DNA of 64,000 nucleotides from JALHST01 sp963798435 (GTDB taxonomy: Bacteria > Bacteroidota > Bacteroidia > Flavobacteriales > Flavobacteriaceae). Positions 1-8,304 of the stretch are shown one piece after another. How positions within the stretch are numbered: the first letter of the stretch is position 1; each line of letters opens with the position of its first letter. A model generated the notes under the pieces. It saw only the letters and a list, made by a program, of their open reading frames with translations, had not been told where the DNA came from and made no database searches. The stretch spans positions 1 through 64,000 of the forward strand of contig CAWCTF010000001.1 of assembly GCA_963798435.1 (NCBI GenBank). Direction: 5' to 3'. Both the position numbers and the translations under genes were made by a program.

Positions 1-488
1 CGCCGGCGAAATCGAGCTTGCCAGATTCACGAACTCCTTTAAAAATAAATAGAAATTTTGTGAACTAAACAAAAAAATCAAGAAGAAATGCGAAGTATTC
101 ACGAATACCTTTAAAAAACAATAAAAATGCCATGAGTAAAATATGGTTCACCGCGCCCTTTGTGTCTTGTGGCTGCACTACTTAAATGCTTCGCATTTTA
201 ACACAAAGCCCAGGGCAATGGCGCTGCCGTGTTAACCACAAATTCACCCCTTCGCCGGCCCGCATTTTCTTTAGGCCTAACACTTTACATTACAAGCACT
301 AAAGGATTTCTTATTTTTCTTTTTATCAAATGAGGGTTTTAAATCAAAGGTAACCATTTGCTGATGTTGTGTCCCTTCTGGCAAATCTGACTTTTACAAA
401 AAGAAAGATTCACGATTGCCTGTTCGAATAAACAAAACGGTTTACTTGGAACCCCCTAGGTTCACCTTACCTTTTAAGTTCTTTGTTT
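1..488. other. Non-coding left edge with short repeats
   Basis: No convincing gene is seen in either direction. The stretch is AT-rich and holds an ATTCACGA motif three times (near 26, 99 and 410), the first two followed by a similar CCTTTAAAAA tail. The second copy lies in a small palindrome, GTATTCACGAATAC. A short hairpin, AAATGC-TTC-GCATTT, lies near 186-200. This may be the 3' flank of the broken TPR gene on the minus strand or the low-quality end of a contig. Confidence 0.4.
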
Positions 489-1544
489 TCAACCTTTTTT
501 ATCACTCTCTTTAATGCCAAGAGCTTGTCTCCAAATTTCTTTACAATGTTTGATTAAGTCTTTGGTCTTTTGAGGTAGTTCTAGTTTCAGGATTAGCTTC
601 ACATGTTCTTTAAATGTTGGATCTTTATAGCTTAGGAGAAATGGACACAGCCTTCCTCATCCCTTATGCATCTAACAAGTTGAAAATGAAGAAGTGCTTT
701 CACCAGATTTATTTTGCTGCACTAATAAATTAGCCAAATCATTAATTAGGCTAACCTTATTTTTGAATGGTCCAGGAGAATTTGCTGCATTAAACATTAA
801 CTTCAATGCTTCCTTCTGTTTACCCAGTTCTCACATTACCTTTGGCGTACTCATGGAGCAACCACCAATCTGCTTTTCTATTTTTCATAAACCTTACGTA
901 AATTTCTTCACTTCCTTGTTCTAGGTATCATGTTGCTCTGCAGGCCTTTGCAATCAAACGGTCAAAGAACTGCTTGCTCTAAACTGGTCTTTTATTTGAT
1001 TAATAAATGATATCGCCTCCTCAAACTTCTTTGTCTTTGACAACTGAACCGCTTTATAATAATGCCAGATTTCACTCTCCGACCAATCCTTTCCTTCTTC
1101 CTTGATTTTAAGTTTTTCTGGGTCAATTTTATTAAGCCAATCGTTTAATATTTCCCAATTTCTCATTTTTCTTAGCTGCCTTTGCAATCTTGAAAACAGC
1201 CTTGTTATAAGCCAATTCATCTGGGTTAATAGCTAAAATTTTGGTTGCTATATCAACTACTTCATGAGTATTTGGGTCATCTGGTAATTGATTTAAGCGC
1301 CCTGAAATAAGGGTCATGAGTACTCATTTTATACCAGTTAAAATCTTGGAATCTTTCCTTTGTTTCTTTAATCAATTCAAAGGCCTCTTCAAATTTTTTT
1401 TGCTTCCTATAACAATGGAGTAGTCCAGCTGCGGTGAATTTGTTTTCATCCAATTCCCCACAACTCTTTATAAATTTTAATGGCCTCTTCATATTTTCCT
1501 GCCTTACGAAGTTCATTAGCCTATTGCTCTGATCCATTTTTCAT
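489..1544 (-). pseudogene. TPR-repeat protein, frame broken many times
   Basis: Read on the minus strand from an ATG at 1544, the conceptual protein is helical and TPR-like: ANELRKAGKYEEAIKIYKEL, then LLHCYRKQKKFEEAFELIKE, AYNKAVFKIAKAAKK and LSKTKKFEEAISFINQIK, and finally KHCKEIWRQALGIKESDKKG at a stop at 489. These blocks lie in different frames, so at least six single-base indels break the gene. No substitution-type stop was found inside a conserved block. It begins 5 bp after the rnhC stop, so the two form an operon. The partner and role are unknown; TPR proteins are usually protein-binding scaffolds. The breaks may be sequencing errors or genuine decay. Confidence 0.6.
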
Positions 1545-1549
1545 TGATA

Positions 1550-2492
1550 TTAATTAAGCACTTGATCAGTGGTTTTAAAATGTTGAGTTTCGCCACGTTG
1601 GCCAATTCATTTTTGCCATTTTCATTAACAAATTCCTTTGCTTGACTAACTACTTTAGTTGAGGCTCCTTTGGCAAAGTCAATTGAATATTCCTCCGACA
1701 TCTTTTTCATCCTCTCTAAAAACCTTGCTCTTGCAAGAATTGAGGCCGTTGCAACGGCGGTATAACTCTCGGCTTTATGTTCTTGTACTAATTCAATACC
1801 CCTACCCTTCTCCTGAAGTTTACTTAAAATGTATTTTTCATCCGCAAATTTGTCTGAAATGGCAAGATTACAATTCTACCCTTAGAAAGCACTTCTTCTA
1901 TTGCCTTTGCATGACCCAGGCTAGAAGGGTATTCAAATTTTTACCTTCATTTTTAAATGTAGAATATAAATTATTATAAGTATTTGGGGTAATTTCTATA
2001 ATGGAGAAGTGACCGTTACTAAAATGGTTTTTATCCTTTGAGCTAATTCTAATATTTTGGTGTCACCAATTTTTTTGCTATCACGTACACCTATCTTTTC
2101 TAAAGCACCATTGGTGCTTAAATTTACATAAACACCGGCAACGACCAACGGCCCAAAATAGTCTCCTTTACCTGATTCATCTGTACCGATTGCTGTTCAT
2201 ATTTATCCTTTTTAATTGCTAATTGACTTTGTTCACCAATACTTTCATTCATTAAATTAGCATCTCCCTCAAGACATCTTTGTAATTTATTCAATATTCT
2301 ATCGTCTGTTATAGTTGAATAGTCATACTTAATTGAACCTTTTTTATTATAAAATACCCGAAAATTAATTTTGGCACCATCAATTTTAATTTTGAAATAC
2401 CTACCATAGCTAATATCCTTAAATTCAAAAACTTCAAACTCTGAACTTAGTTTTTCGCCAATTTCTTGTAATATTGCTCTTACATTATCCAT
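1550..2492 (-). pseudogene. rnhC: Ribonuclease HIII, frame broken
   Basis: RNase HIII cleaves the RNA strand of RNA-DNA hybrids. From the ATG at 2492 (MDNVRAILQEIGEKL) there is an N-terminal TBP-like region. After one frame change comes the family signature GTDESGKGDYFGPLVVAGVY, with the first acidic metal ligands, then GVRDSKK. Further frame changes are needed to read ITPNTYNNLYSTFKNEGKN, GHAKAIEEVLSKG, AISDKFADEKYILSKLQEKG and SYTAVATASILARARFLERM. The end reads FKTTDQVLN with a stop at 1550. At least five single-base indels are needed, near 2190, 2025, 1918, 1875 and 1567. With those corrected, length and motif order suit a whole RnhC. It is divergent from rnlA with 29 bp between start codons and is followed by the TPR gene. 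Confidence 0.82.
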
Positions 2493-2521
2493 AACAACAA
2501 AATAACTATAAAATATCCGAA

Positions 2522-3559
2522 ATGCCGTCAGAAAAATAAAGATCTTCCTCATTTCGAGAAAAAATAGACGAGGTTTTGAATGATTATCCCGGGTAAAAAG
2601 TTTACTAAAGAAGAGAAACCAGATGATCTCTGGCAATACAAACTTATTGTGGATGATGAGCACGGCTATGTTAAATGTATATTTTAGGAATAAGGGTGGC
2701 ACAACTTTTATTGCGACTGGCAAAAATAAAAATAACAAATTCGATAATAGGTTTTTTAAAGGCGAATTGCCTTAAAGGTGATGGTGAAACAAAAAGTGTT
2801 AGAGTGGCAAATTTTCCAGCAGAAGCAAAAGACTTGTTATTTGATTTTTTGATAAATGAGTGTAGTGCTGAAATTCAAAAGTCCGACAATCATCCCCATG
2901 GTGAAAAATTTAAAATTGTCGGTAAAGATGGAGTTGTAGTTTTCTGGATATATACCAATGGAGCTTGTCACTTACAAGGAAGACAGTATTCAGTTTTTAC
3001 AGATATTTTGGAGATGTTGGCGGAAATAATGGATTACAAGGAAATTATCGATAGTCAGCTCAAAACTATTAAGGCTGATATTACCACAGCTGAAGCCCTA
3101 GGAGATATGAAGGTTTTATTACCTTCAACATATGACTATTTTGAAGATAAGCTCAAAGCAATTATTAGCCCTGCACTTGCTCTTAAGAAAATTGAAATTG
3201 AACTTACTGATTACTCTAGCTTTGCATTCCCTGTTTTAAGAGGCCTTGAAGGTTATATAAAACAAATCCTTAAAGATTATGGTATAATTATTGGAAAGGA
3301 TGGTTTCGGTGCAATAGTAGGGAACAATCAATTAGGGCGAATGGAATTAACAGAATACGCAAAGGGTAAAATTAAAGACAGTGGCAAAGAAAAAGTAATT
3401 CTAGACATGTATAAATTTTATAATGCCCAAAGACATGGTTTGTTTCACGTAGATGTAGTGATTGAAAGTACGCGTATTTTAGAAAATAAAAAAGACTGTA
3501 TTTCGTTAATTGATAAGACAATAGCTCTAATAGAGGATTCTCATAAAAGCTTATTTTAG
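2522..3559 (+). pseudogene. rnlA: RnlA-family toxin (HEPN RNase), N-terminal part frameshifted
   Basis: RnlA is the mRNA-cleaving toxin of a type II toxin-antitoxin pair known from anti-phage work in E. coli (RNase LS). An intact frame runs from about 2740 to 3559 and carries a TBP-like repeat (VVFWIYTNGACHLQGRQYSV) and a C-terminal helical domain with the HEPN motif RHGLFH (R-x4-H). The true N-terminus probably starts at ATG 2522: fragments KDLPHFEKKIDEVLNDYPG, KKFTKEEKPDDLWQYKLIVD and RNKGGTTFIATGKNK lie in successive frames, implying about three or four indels between 2535 and 2745. Corrected length is about 345 residues, close to E. coli RnlA. The frame from 2675 gives only a spurious N-terminus. 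The catalytic domain is intact, and the rnlB start directly abuts the stop. Confidence 0.78.
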
Positions 3560-3922
3560 ATGTTTAAATTGTATCATGTAAGTGATTATATAGAAAGCCT
3601 TCAATCCCAATTAGTATTTTCGAATAGTTATGTGGGATTAGAAAGTTATTTGTCTGATTTGGCAAAATATTTTTATGAAAAAAAGTATGTTGGTAATATT
3701 ATAATAGACCTACTTCTAAGCAATGGCAAGTCTAAAAATAGATATATTCAGATTTATTTTGATGGAGACGATTTCGACCTTAACAGTGCTAAAACTCTAA
3801 AAGCCAATGAAATGCTCAAAAATAAGAGTTTAAACTATTATGCTGAAAATCCAGAGTTATTACAAAATAGTGTATTAAATAAATCTCAGGCATATTTGAT
3901 TAAAAAAAGAGCTTTTAATTAA
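3560..3922 (+). CDS. rnlB: RnlB-family antitoxin
   Basis: A 120-residue protein whose ATG follows the rnlA stop with no gap, so the two are translationally linked. RnlB neutralises RnlA by binding it. The body matches RnlB in order: an amphipathic LESYLSDLAKYF helix, a core IIIDLLLSNGKSKNRYIQI (compare FDLLCANG in E. coli RnlB), a short beta region FDLNSAKTLKAN, and the tail ENPELLQNSVLNKSQAYLI, which parallels NHPEYLEASVLS. No indels are visible here, unlike its upstream neighbours. Assignment rests on remembered family features plus the operon position after an RnlA, and both agree. Confidence 0.78.
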   Translation: MFKLYHVSDYIESLQSQLVFSNSYVGLESYLSDLAKYFYEKKYVGNIIIDLLLSNGKSKNRYIQIYFDGDDFDLNSAKTLKANEMLKNKSLNYYAENPELLQNSVLNKSQAYLIKKRAFN

Positions 3923-3980
3923 TTTTATGTGATAGTTATAGCTTACAACCTTTTAAGTATTGTTTCGTTTTAGAAAAACT

Positions 3981-4220
3981 TTATTCACTTTTTAAAACTA
4001 AATTTTTACTTATTTCTTTGAATACTTCGCAAGGATCAGCATCGATGGGCAAGGCTATTAGATACAATTCATCAGCTCTCAGTTTTGTACGGGAATTATT
4101 TGCTAATTCACTAAGTCTGGTTTTACTAATTCCCGTCTTCCTAGCAACTTCAGAGCGGTTTACTGATTTCTTTGCCAAAAACAAGCCTAATTCAGTCATT
4201 TTTATCTGATTTTCGTTCAA
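3981..4220 (-). CDS. XRE/Cro-type helix-turn-helix regulator
   Basis: A 79-residue DNA-binding protein, almost entirely one HTH domain. The helix-turn-helix reads NRSEVARKTGISKTRLSELA at residues 20-40, followed by LRADELYLIALPIDADPCEV, a typical XRE layout. The start at 4220 gives the full first helix. It is convergent with rnlB, 58 bp away. The promoter side (4221-4320) carries repeats and a palindrome listed separately, which suggests autoregulation. Whether it controls rnlAB or the island is not shown by the sequence. Confidence 0.75.
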   Translation of the reverse strand: MNENQIKMTELGLFLAKKSVNRSEVARKTGISKTRLSELANNSRTKLRADELYLIALPIDADPCEVFKEISKNLVLKSE

Positions 4221-4269
4221 TAAAGTTAGATTTTATGAACGTTTTATCTTAAAATCAGAACTAAACAGA

Positions 4270-4320
4270 TCGATTCTATCCGATTTTAAGTATATTTATT
4301 CCGATAATCGGTATATTTAT
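4270..4320. promoter_or_regulatory. Candidate operator of the XRE regulator
   Basis: Upstream of the XRE gene lies a perfect palindrome CCGATAATCGG (4301-4311), flanked by two GTATATTTAT direct repeats at 4290-4299 and 4311-4320, exactly 21 bp apart. Another half-site, TATCCGATTT, lies near 4278. Spacing and symmetry fit a dimeric HTH repressor; binding is inferred. Confidence 0.4.
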
Positions 4321-4352
4321 CCTTAATTTCTGCTGTGAATGTCAAATATTAA

Positions 4353-4559
4353 CATACTACCCCTCCTCTCCATTTTGATGAATGTCATGAAGGCGATTTG
4401 CTTTCCTTTGCACAATGGTTAGATAAGCCTATTTATATGTTCCATTATCTTCCCACAGATACTTTTTCAGAAACAGAGCTCCAAAATGTTTGTCATGTGC
4501 TTATGGAACTCAAAGAAGCTGTTTTGAAAATCCATGTTGAGCAAAATAATTGTGCTTAA
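4353..4559 (+). other. Orphan open stretch, possible gene fragment
   Basis: A 68-codon open frame runs from just after a stop at 4350 to a stop at 4557-4559 and has no ATG near its beginning. Its translation has a protein-like composition (LLSFAQWLDKPIYMFHYLP, then an amphipathic helix LQNVCHVLMELKEAVLKI). The family is not recognised. It could be a 3' fragment of a deleted gene, or a small gene using an unusual start codon. Confidence 0.3.
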
Positions 4560-4700
4560 AACCCATTCCATACACTTTTAACTCCCCCACTCCCCATCGA
4601 CTTCGCTCAGGACGGGCTCCGGGTCGGCAAAACAGTATTCCATTACATTTTTTAAAAGGAAGTTTTCAGCTCAACTTTTCAGGGAACTTGAGTAAGTAAG

Positions 4701-4721
4701 CTTTGCTTTTCCAAAGCAAAG
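4701..4721. repeat. Perfect hairpin CTTTGCTTT-TCC-AAAGCAAAG
   Basis: A 9-bp perfect inverted repeat with a 3-nt loop in a gene-free stretch, about 15 bp before the repeat-hairpin element at 4736. There is no T-run on either side long enough to make a convincing intrinsic terminator. Confidence 0.5.
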
Positions 4722-4735
4722 AAACATAACGCGAG

Positions 4736-4749
4736 AACATTATGGAACA
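4736..4749 (+). repeat. Left copy of 14-bp direct repeat flanking the HEPN gene
   Basis: AACATTATGGAACA is repeated exactly at 5633-5646, 897 bp away, on the other side of the HEPN gene. Here it is followed by a GTAATT motif (4759) and, 20 bp after the repeat, by a hairpin ATAGCCC-GTCAA-GGGCTATTT. The right copy has the same order of parts. Confidence 0.6.
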
Positions 4750-4756
4750 AATAGAT

Positions 4757-4857
4757 TCGTAATTTGTGTATAGCCCGTCAAGGGCTATTTTATATAATAT
4801 CAGATATGACTGCCTGTAGGCTCATATCGTCAGAGATTATGTAAAAACAAATTACGA
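4757..4857. other. Multi-branched structured element, possible ncRNA or recombination site
   Basis: An 11-bp perfect closing stem pairs TCGTAATTTGT (4757-4767) with ACAAATTACGA (4847-4857). Inside are two hairpins: ATAGCCC-GTCAA-GGGCTAT (4770-4788), and GATATGA (4803-4809) with TCATATC (4822-4828), enclosing GCC-TGTA-GGC with a two-base bulge. This arrangement is hard to get by chance. It resembles a folded small RNA or a single-stranded recombination substrate. It is not a tRNA: there is no T-loop or acceptor arrangement. No protein frame crosses it. Confidence 0.55.
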
Positions 4858-4979
4858 TCATCGATGACACAAAAAAAATATCGCTTCAGGCATAAAGCTG
4901 TACTAGATCGTTCAGTAGTATGTTCAAGGGAATTACGGTATATGGAACATAATAAAAAATTAAAAGAAATTTAATACAC

Positions 4980-5462
4980 TTATTTATTGGTAGCAGTTTT
5001 TCTATTTTTTAAATAGCCCGTTATTATTTTATAATAGTCATAAAATTTCTTTATCAGATAATTAGGATCTACACTCATAACTTTACCCTTACTATTCATA
5101 TATTTAATCTGTCTTGGAATAATATGTTTAGTACTTTTTTTTTCATCGCTTACCATTAAATTAATTTCTTCCCTAATTGTGGCATGGGCAAATTGGTTTC
5201 TGATGGTGTAAAGTTCTCTTATATCATCAATAATGTTTGCGTCAAAATCCTTAATATTCCTTAAAATCTTTTGTTTCCCGCCCATATTAATTATTGATGA
5301 ATTTAGTATGATTCCGTAAAATTCAAATTCATTTTTTGGTTCGACGAATTTGTAAATTTCCGTGTTTATTAAATTTTCAACTTCATTAGCTTTTTCAATA
5401 ATCCAACCTGTTAATTCTTGATTGCTTGTTTTAAGTATTTTATCAAATTCCGAATTATCCAT
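4980..5462 (-). CDS. Putative HEPN-domain protein
   Basis: A 160-residue all-helical protein with the canonical HEPN catalytic motif RNQFAH (R-N-x3-H) near residue 88, set in IRELYTIRNQFAHATI. HEPN proteins are often RNases in toxin-antitoxin or abortive-infection systems. Here no nucleotidyltransferase or other antitoxin lies beside it, so it is either an orphan toxin, a non-toxic HEPN protein, or paired with something unrecognised. No signal peptide or membrane segment is seen. It stands alone between two copies of a repeat-hairpin element, like a mobile cassette, and its AT-richness matches the island. The function beyond the motif is inference. Confidence 0.6.
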   Translation of the reverse strand: MDNSEFDKILKTSNQELTGWIIEKANEVENLINTEIYKFVEPKNEFEFYGIILNSSIINMGGKQKILRNIKDFDANIIDDIRELYTIRNQFAHATIREEINLMVSDEKKSTKHIIPRQIKYMNSKGKVMSVDPNYLIKKFYDYYKIITGYLKNRKTATNK

Positions 5463-5632
5463 AACTTTTGCCTTTTCAGTTCTTTAAAGATAATTTAAAG
5501 GTGCCGATACTTCAAAAAAGGTTATTAAACAGTTATCATCATTGCAACTGCGATTACTTTTCCTAATGTTTTAAGATTCTTACGTAAAACAATAACGTTC
5601 CACCTTTACTAAAAAATTTCATCTGCAGGCGC

Positions 5633-5684
5633 AACATTATGGAACATGTATAGTAATTCCCGCAATAGCGCATTTTTGTGCTAT
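5633..5684 (+). repeat. Right copy of direct repeat plus hairpin
   Basis: AACATTATGGAACA (5633-5646) is followed by AGTAATT and, 18 bp after the repeat, by a hairpin AATAGCGC-ATTTTT-GTGCTATT with one G-T pair. The layout parallels the left copy at 4736-4788 even though the sequence between the parts has diverged, so these look like two copies of one element flanking the HEPN gene. Confidence 0.5.
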
Positions 5685-5760
5685 TTGACATATTTATTTG
5701 AGCCTAGGTATACCTCTTTTTAACCACCCCCATGTTTCCCGAATTTAGTATGTTTGGATT

Positions 5761-7420
5761 ATGAAAAAAGTCACGCACCCTTACCTCTTTATTACTCGCC
5801 CTTTTAATGGCCCTCCCCTATCCATTAATAGGCCAAAACGAGGGGGCCGTAGCATCAGCGGATATCATTATTTATGGAGGTACTGCCGCTGCGATTATCG
5901 CGGCCGTAGAGGCAAAACGATCCGGAAAATCGGTGCTGGTGGTCTCGCCCGATAGCCATTTGGGGGGCTCACTTCAGGGGGCCTGGGGTGGACGGATTCT
6001 GGCGACAAACGTGTCATCGGGGGGCTGTCACGGGAATTTTACCATCGGGTCTATCTGCATTATACTACCAACGAAGCCTGGAAATGGCAACCCAAGGAAG
6101 CCTATGGCAATACAGGGCAAGGCACCATCGCGATGGATGGGGAGAACCGTACCATGTGGATCTTCGAACCAAGCGTGGCCGAACGTATTTTTGAGGATTT
6201 TGTGAAGGAGTATCAAATTCAAGTCGACCGGGATGCATGGCTTGATCGTGAAAATGGGGTGGTCATCGAAAATGGAAAAATCAATTCAATTACGACCTTA
6301 AGCGGCAAGACCTATTCGGGAAAAGTGTTCTTGGATGCCACCTATGAAGGCGACTTGATGGCGGCCGCAGGGGTACGCTATCATGTGGGCAGGGAGGCCG
6401 GCGAGTGTGTATGACGAAGCGTGGAACGGGGTGCAAACCGGGGTTTTGCACCACAAACATCATTTTCTATCGGATATTTCACCCTATGTAGTTCCTGGTG
6501 ATCCTTCCAGTGGCATCTTGCCCAGGATCTCTACAGCGCCGCCCGGGGAAAAACACAGTGGGGATGCTAAGATCCAGGCGTATTGTTTTAGGGTATGCAT
6601 GACCAACCACGAAGCGAACCGGGTACCCTTTCCGAAACCTGAAAATTACGACCCGCTCAACTATGAATTGTTGGTGCGATCCTTAGCAACCGGGCGCACC
6701 GATTTTTTCGAAAAATTCGATGGCATTCCGAATTATAAAACCGATACGAACAATCACGGGCCGGTGAGCAGTGATAATATCGGCATGAATTATGACTATC
6801 CGGAAGCTTCCTATGCACGCAGAAAAGAAATCATCAAGGAACATGAAGATTACCAAAAAGGCCTGTACTGGTTTGTAGCCAATGACCCAAGGGTCCCAAA
6901 AGAACTTCAGACCGAAATGCAAAAATGGGGGCTGGCCAAAGACGAATTCACCGATAATGGCAATTGGCCACACCAAATCTATGTTCGGGAAGCACGAAGA
7001 ATGATCGGGGACTTTGTGATGACCGAAAACGAATTGTTGAAAAAACGCCCCACCCCGAATCCGGTCGGGATGGGATCGTATACGATTGATTCCCACAATG
7101 CACAGCGTTATATCACCGCGGAAGGTTATGTTCAAAATGAAGGGGATATCGGCGTGGATACGAATGGGCCCTATGCCATTTCGTACGGCGCATTGGTGCC
7201 CAAAAAAGAGCAGTGTACCAATTTACTGGTGCCGGTGTGCGTATCAGCAAGCCATATTGCCTTTGGTTCCATTCGCATGGAACCCGTTTTTATGGTCTTA
7301 GGGCAATCTGCCGCGGTTGCGGCAAGCATCGCCATCGATAACGGCATCGCCGTACAGGATGTAGACTACAACCAACTTAAAAAGATTTTGGAGCAAAAAG
7401 GGCAGGTTTTGAAGAACTAA
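5761..7420 (+). pseudogene. Secreted FAD-dependent oxidoreductase, three frameshifts
   Basis: Belongs to the FAD-dependent oxidoreductases often labelled 'xanthan lyase' family (FAD_oxidored). The Rossmann motif IIIYGGTAAAIIAAVEAKRS lies near the N-terminus, and near the C-terminus is an IAFGSIRMEPVFMVLGQSAA segment typical of the family. Three single-base shifts break it: an A6 run right after the start codon (5764-5769; five A would join ATG to a signal peptide, KKSRTLTSLLLALLMALPYP), a G6 run at 5962-5967 (seven would continue SHLGGLTSGGLGWTDSGDKR), and an extra base near 6396-6402 (restoring EAASVYDEAWNGVQTG). Corrected length is about 552 residues, full for the family. Two of the breaks are homopolymers, so sequencing error or slippage is likely. 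Substrate unknown; no operon partner. Confidence 0.75.
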
Positions 7421-7583
7421 GAGCCACACCAGGTGCGGATAAGATGCTTCCCCGCTACTATCGCTATCACTCCCCTCCCACCGCTCGGTATCGGGATCGT
7501 CCCCAACTTTGCTATAAGCCCGTGTCGGCTAGCACACAAATCAGGATGTAACACTATATTGAAACTGTTAAAATTCATTAATT

Positions 7584-7621
7584 TTTTTTACATGTAAAAA
7601 ATAAAACTGACATTTGTGTCA
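7584..7621. promoter_or_regulatory. Promoter region and operator of the TetR gene
   Basis: Holds TGACATTTGTGTCA (7608-7621), an inverted repeat of form TGAC-N6-GTCA. The same form recurs before the export operon as TGACGTCTATGTCA; all three differences are transitions. The outer arms extend the symmetry, CTGACAT at 7607 with ATGTCAG at 7629-7635. Just upstream is an 18-bp perfect palindrome TTTTTTACATGTAAAAAA (7584-7601). The operator overlaps a possible GTG start at 7616, which favours the ATG at 7640 as the true start of the regulator. Confidence 0.7.
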
Positions 7622-7639
7622 AACATTCATGTCAGTACT

Positions 7640-8248
7640 ATGTCCGACCCAGTAGAATCGATTGAAGAACAAATTTTAGAGGCCGCTTCCGATGTCTTTG
7701 TCGCGAACGGTTTTGAAAAGACAAAAATGCAGGATATTGCTGATAAAGCAGGCATTAAACGTACTGTACTGAACTATTACTTTAGGTCTAAGGATCTGCT
7801 GTATCGCAAGATCATAAAAGCAGTAATCAAACAGGCCTTGCCAAACATGCTGAAATTACTGAATAGTGATCTGCCCTTTGAAGAAAAGATCGAGGCCTTT
7901 GTGGTCAACTACATGAAAATAGTGAGTACGAATCCGCATATGCCCTTGTTCGTAGTGAATGAACTGCATGCTTTTGGGGTATCATTTATAGAAGAAATTT
8001 TAGAAGGGGTACGGCCCGATATTAGCAAATTCATTGCGCACGCAGAGCAGGAAATGGAGCGAGGAACCATCATACGAATGAACCCGGTACAAATCCCCAT
8101 CCATCTGGTATCCCTCTGCGCCTTTCCTGTCTTGGCGAAACCGATGGTCATGTTGATAACCAATAAAACTGACAGCGAGTATCAGGCAATTATGGAAGAA
8201 CGTAAAAAAGAAGTAGTGCGTTTTGTGTTGGCCGGATTAAAATCCTGA
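7640..8248 (+). CDS. TetR-family transcriptional regulator
   Basis: About 202 residues from ATG 7640. The N-terminal TetR HTH is clear: EEQILEAASDVFVANGFEKT, then MQDIADKAGIKRTVLNYYFR and SKDLLYRKII. The rest is a helical ligand-binding domain without an obvious family name. It sits directly upstream of, and in the same direction as, an efflux operon. The TGAC-N6-GTCA operator occurs both before its own gene and 24 bp before tolC, so it most likely represses itself and the export genes until a ligand binds. The organisation recalls cecR-ybhGFSR of E. coli. The ligand is unknown. Confidence 0.85.
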   Translation: MSDPVESIEEQILEAASDVFVANGFEKTKMQDIADKAGIKRTVLNYYFRSKDLLYRKIIKAVIKQALPNMLKLLNSDLPFEEKIEAFVVNYMKIVSTNPHMPLFVVNELHAFGVSFIEEILEGVRPDISKFIAHAEQEMERGTIIRMNPVQIPIHLVSLCAFPVLAKPMVMLITNKTDSEYQAIMEERKKEVVRFVLAGLKS

Positions 8249-8267
8249 CTTTTTTTTGTCCCAATAC

Positions 8268-8281
8268 TGACGTCTATGTCA
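8268..8281. promoter_or_regulatory. TetR operator before the export operon
   Basis: TGACGTCTATGTCA, the second TGAC-N6-GTCA site, lies between the TetR stop (8248) and the TolC start (8305). It matches the site at 7608-7621 in 11 of 14 positions, the rest being transitions. Its position just ahead of the first export gene suits repression. Confidence 0.7.
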
Positions 8282-8304
8282 GACACGAACGTTGATTTAG
8301 AACA

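Noticed and set aside
694..924. Plus-strand frame of 76 codons at the left edge
   Set aside because: It is antisense to the broken TPR gene, whose minus-strand translation is clearly more protein-like.
2124..2738. A separate 204-residue membrane protein
   Set aside because: The hydrophobic start is antisense to rnlA's N-terminus. Only the part from 2492 is real, and it is the N-terminus of RNase HIII.
4736..5684. Integron gene cassette with attC sites
   Set aside because: The flanking elements lack the expected RYYYAAC/GTTRRRY core sites, and there is no integrase. Kept only as an unidentified repeat-hairpin element.
5988..6222. Short frames on both strands inside the FAD oxidoreductase
   Set aside because: They are shadows produced by the frameshifts; the true translation in this part reads as FAD oxidoreductase after correction.
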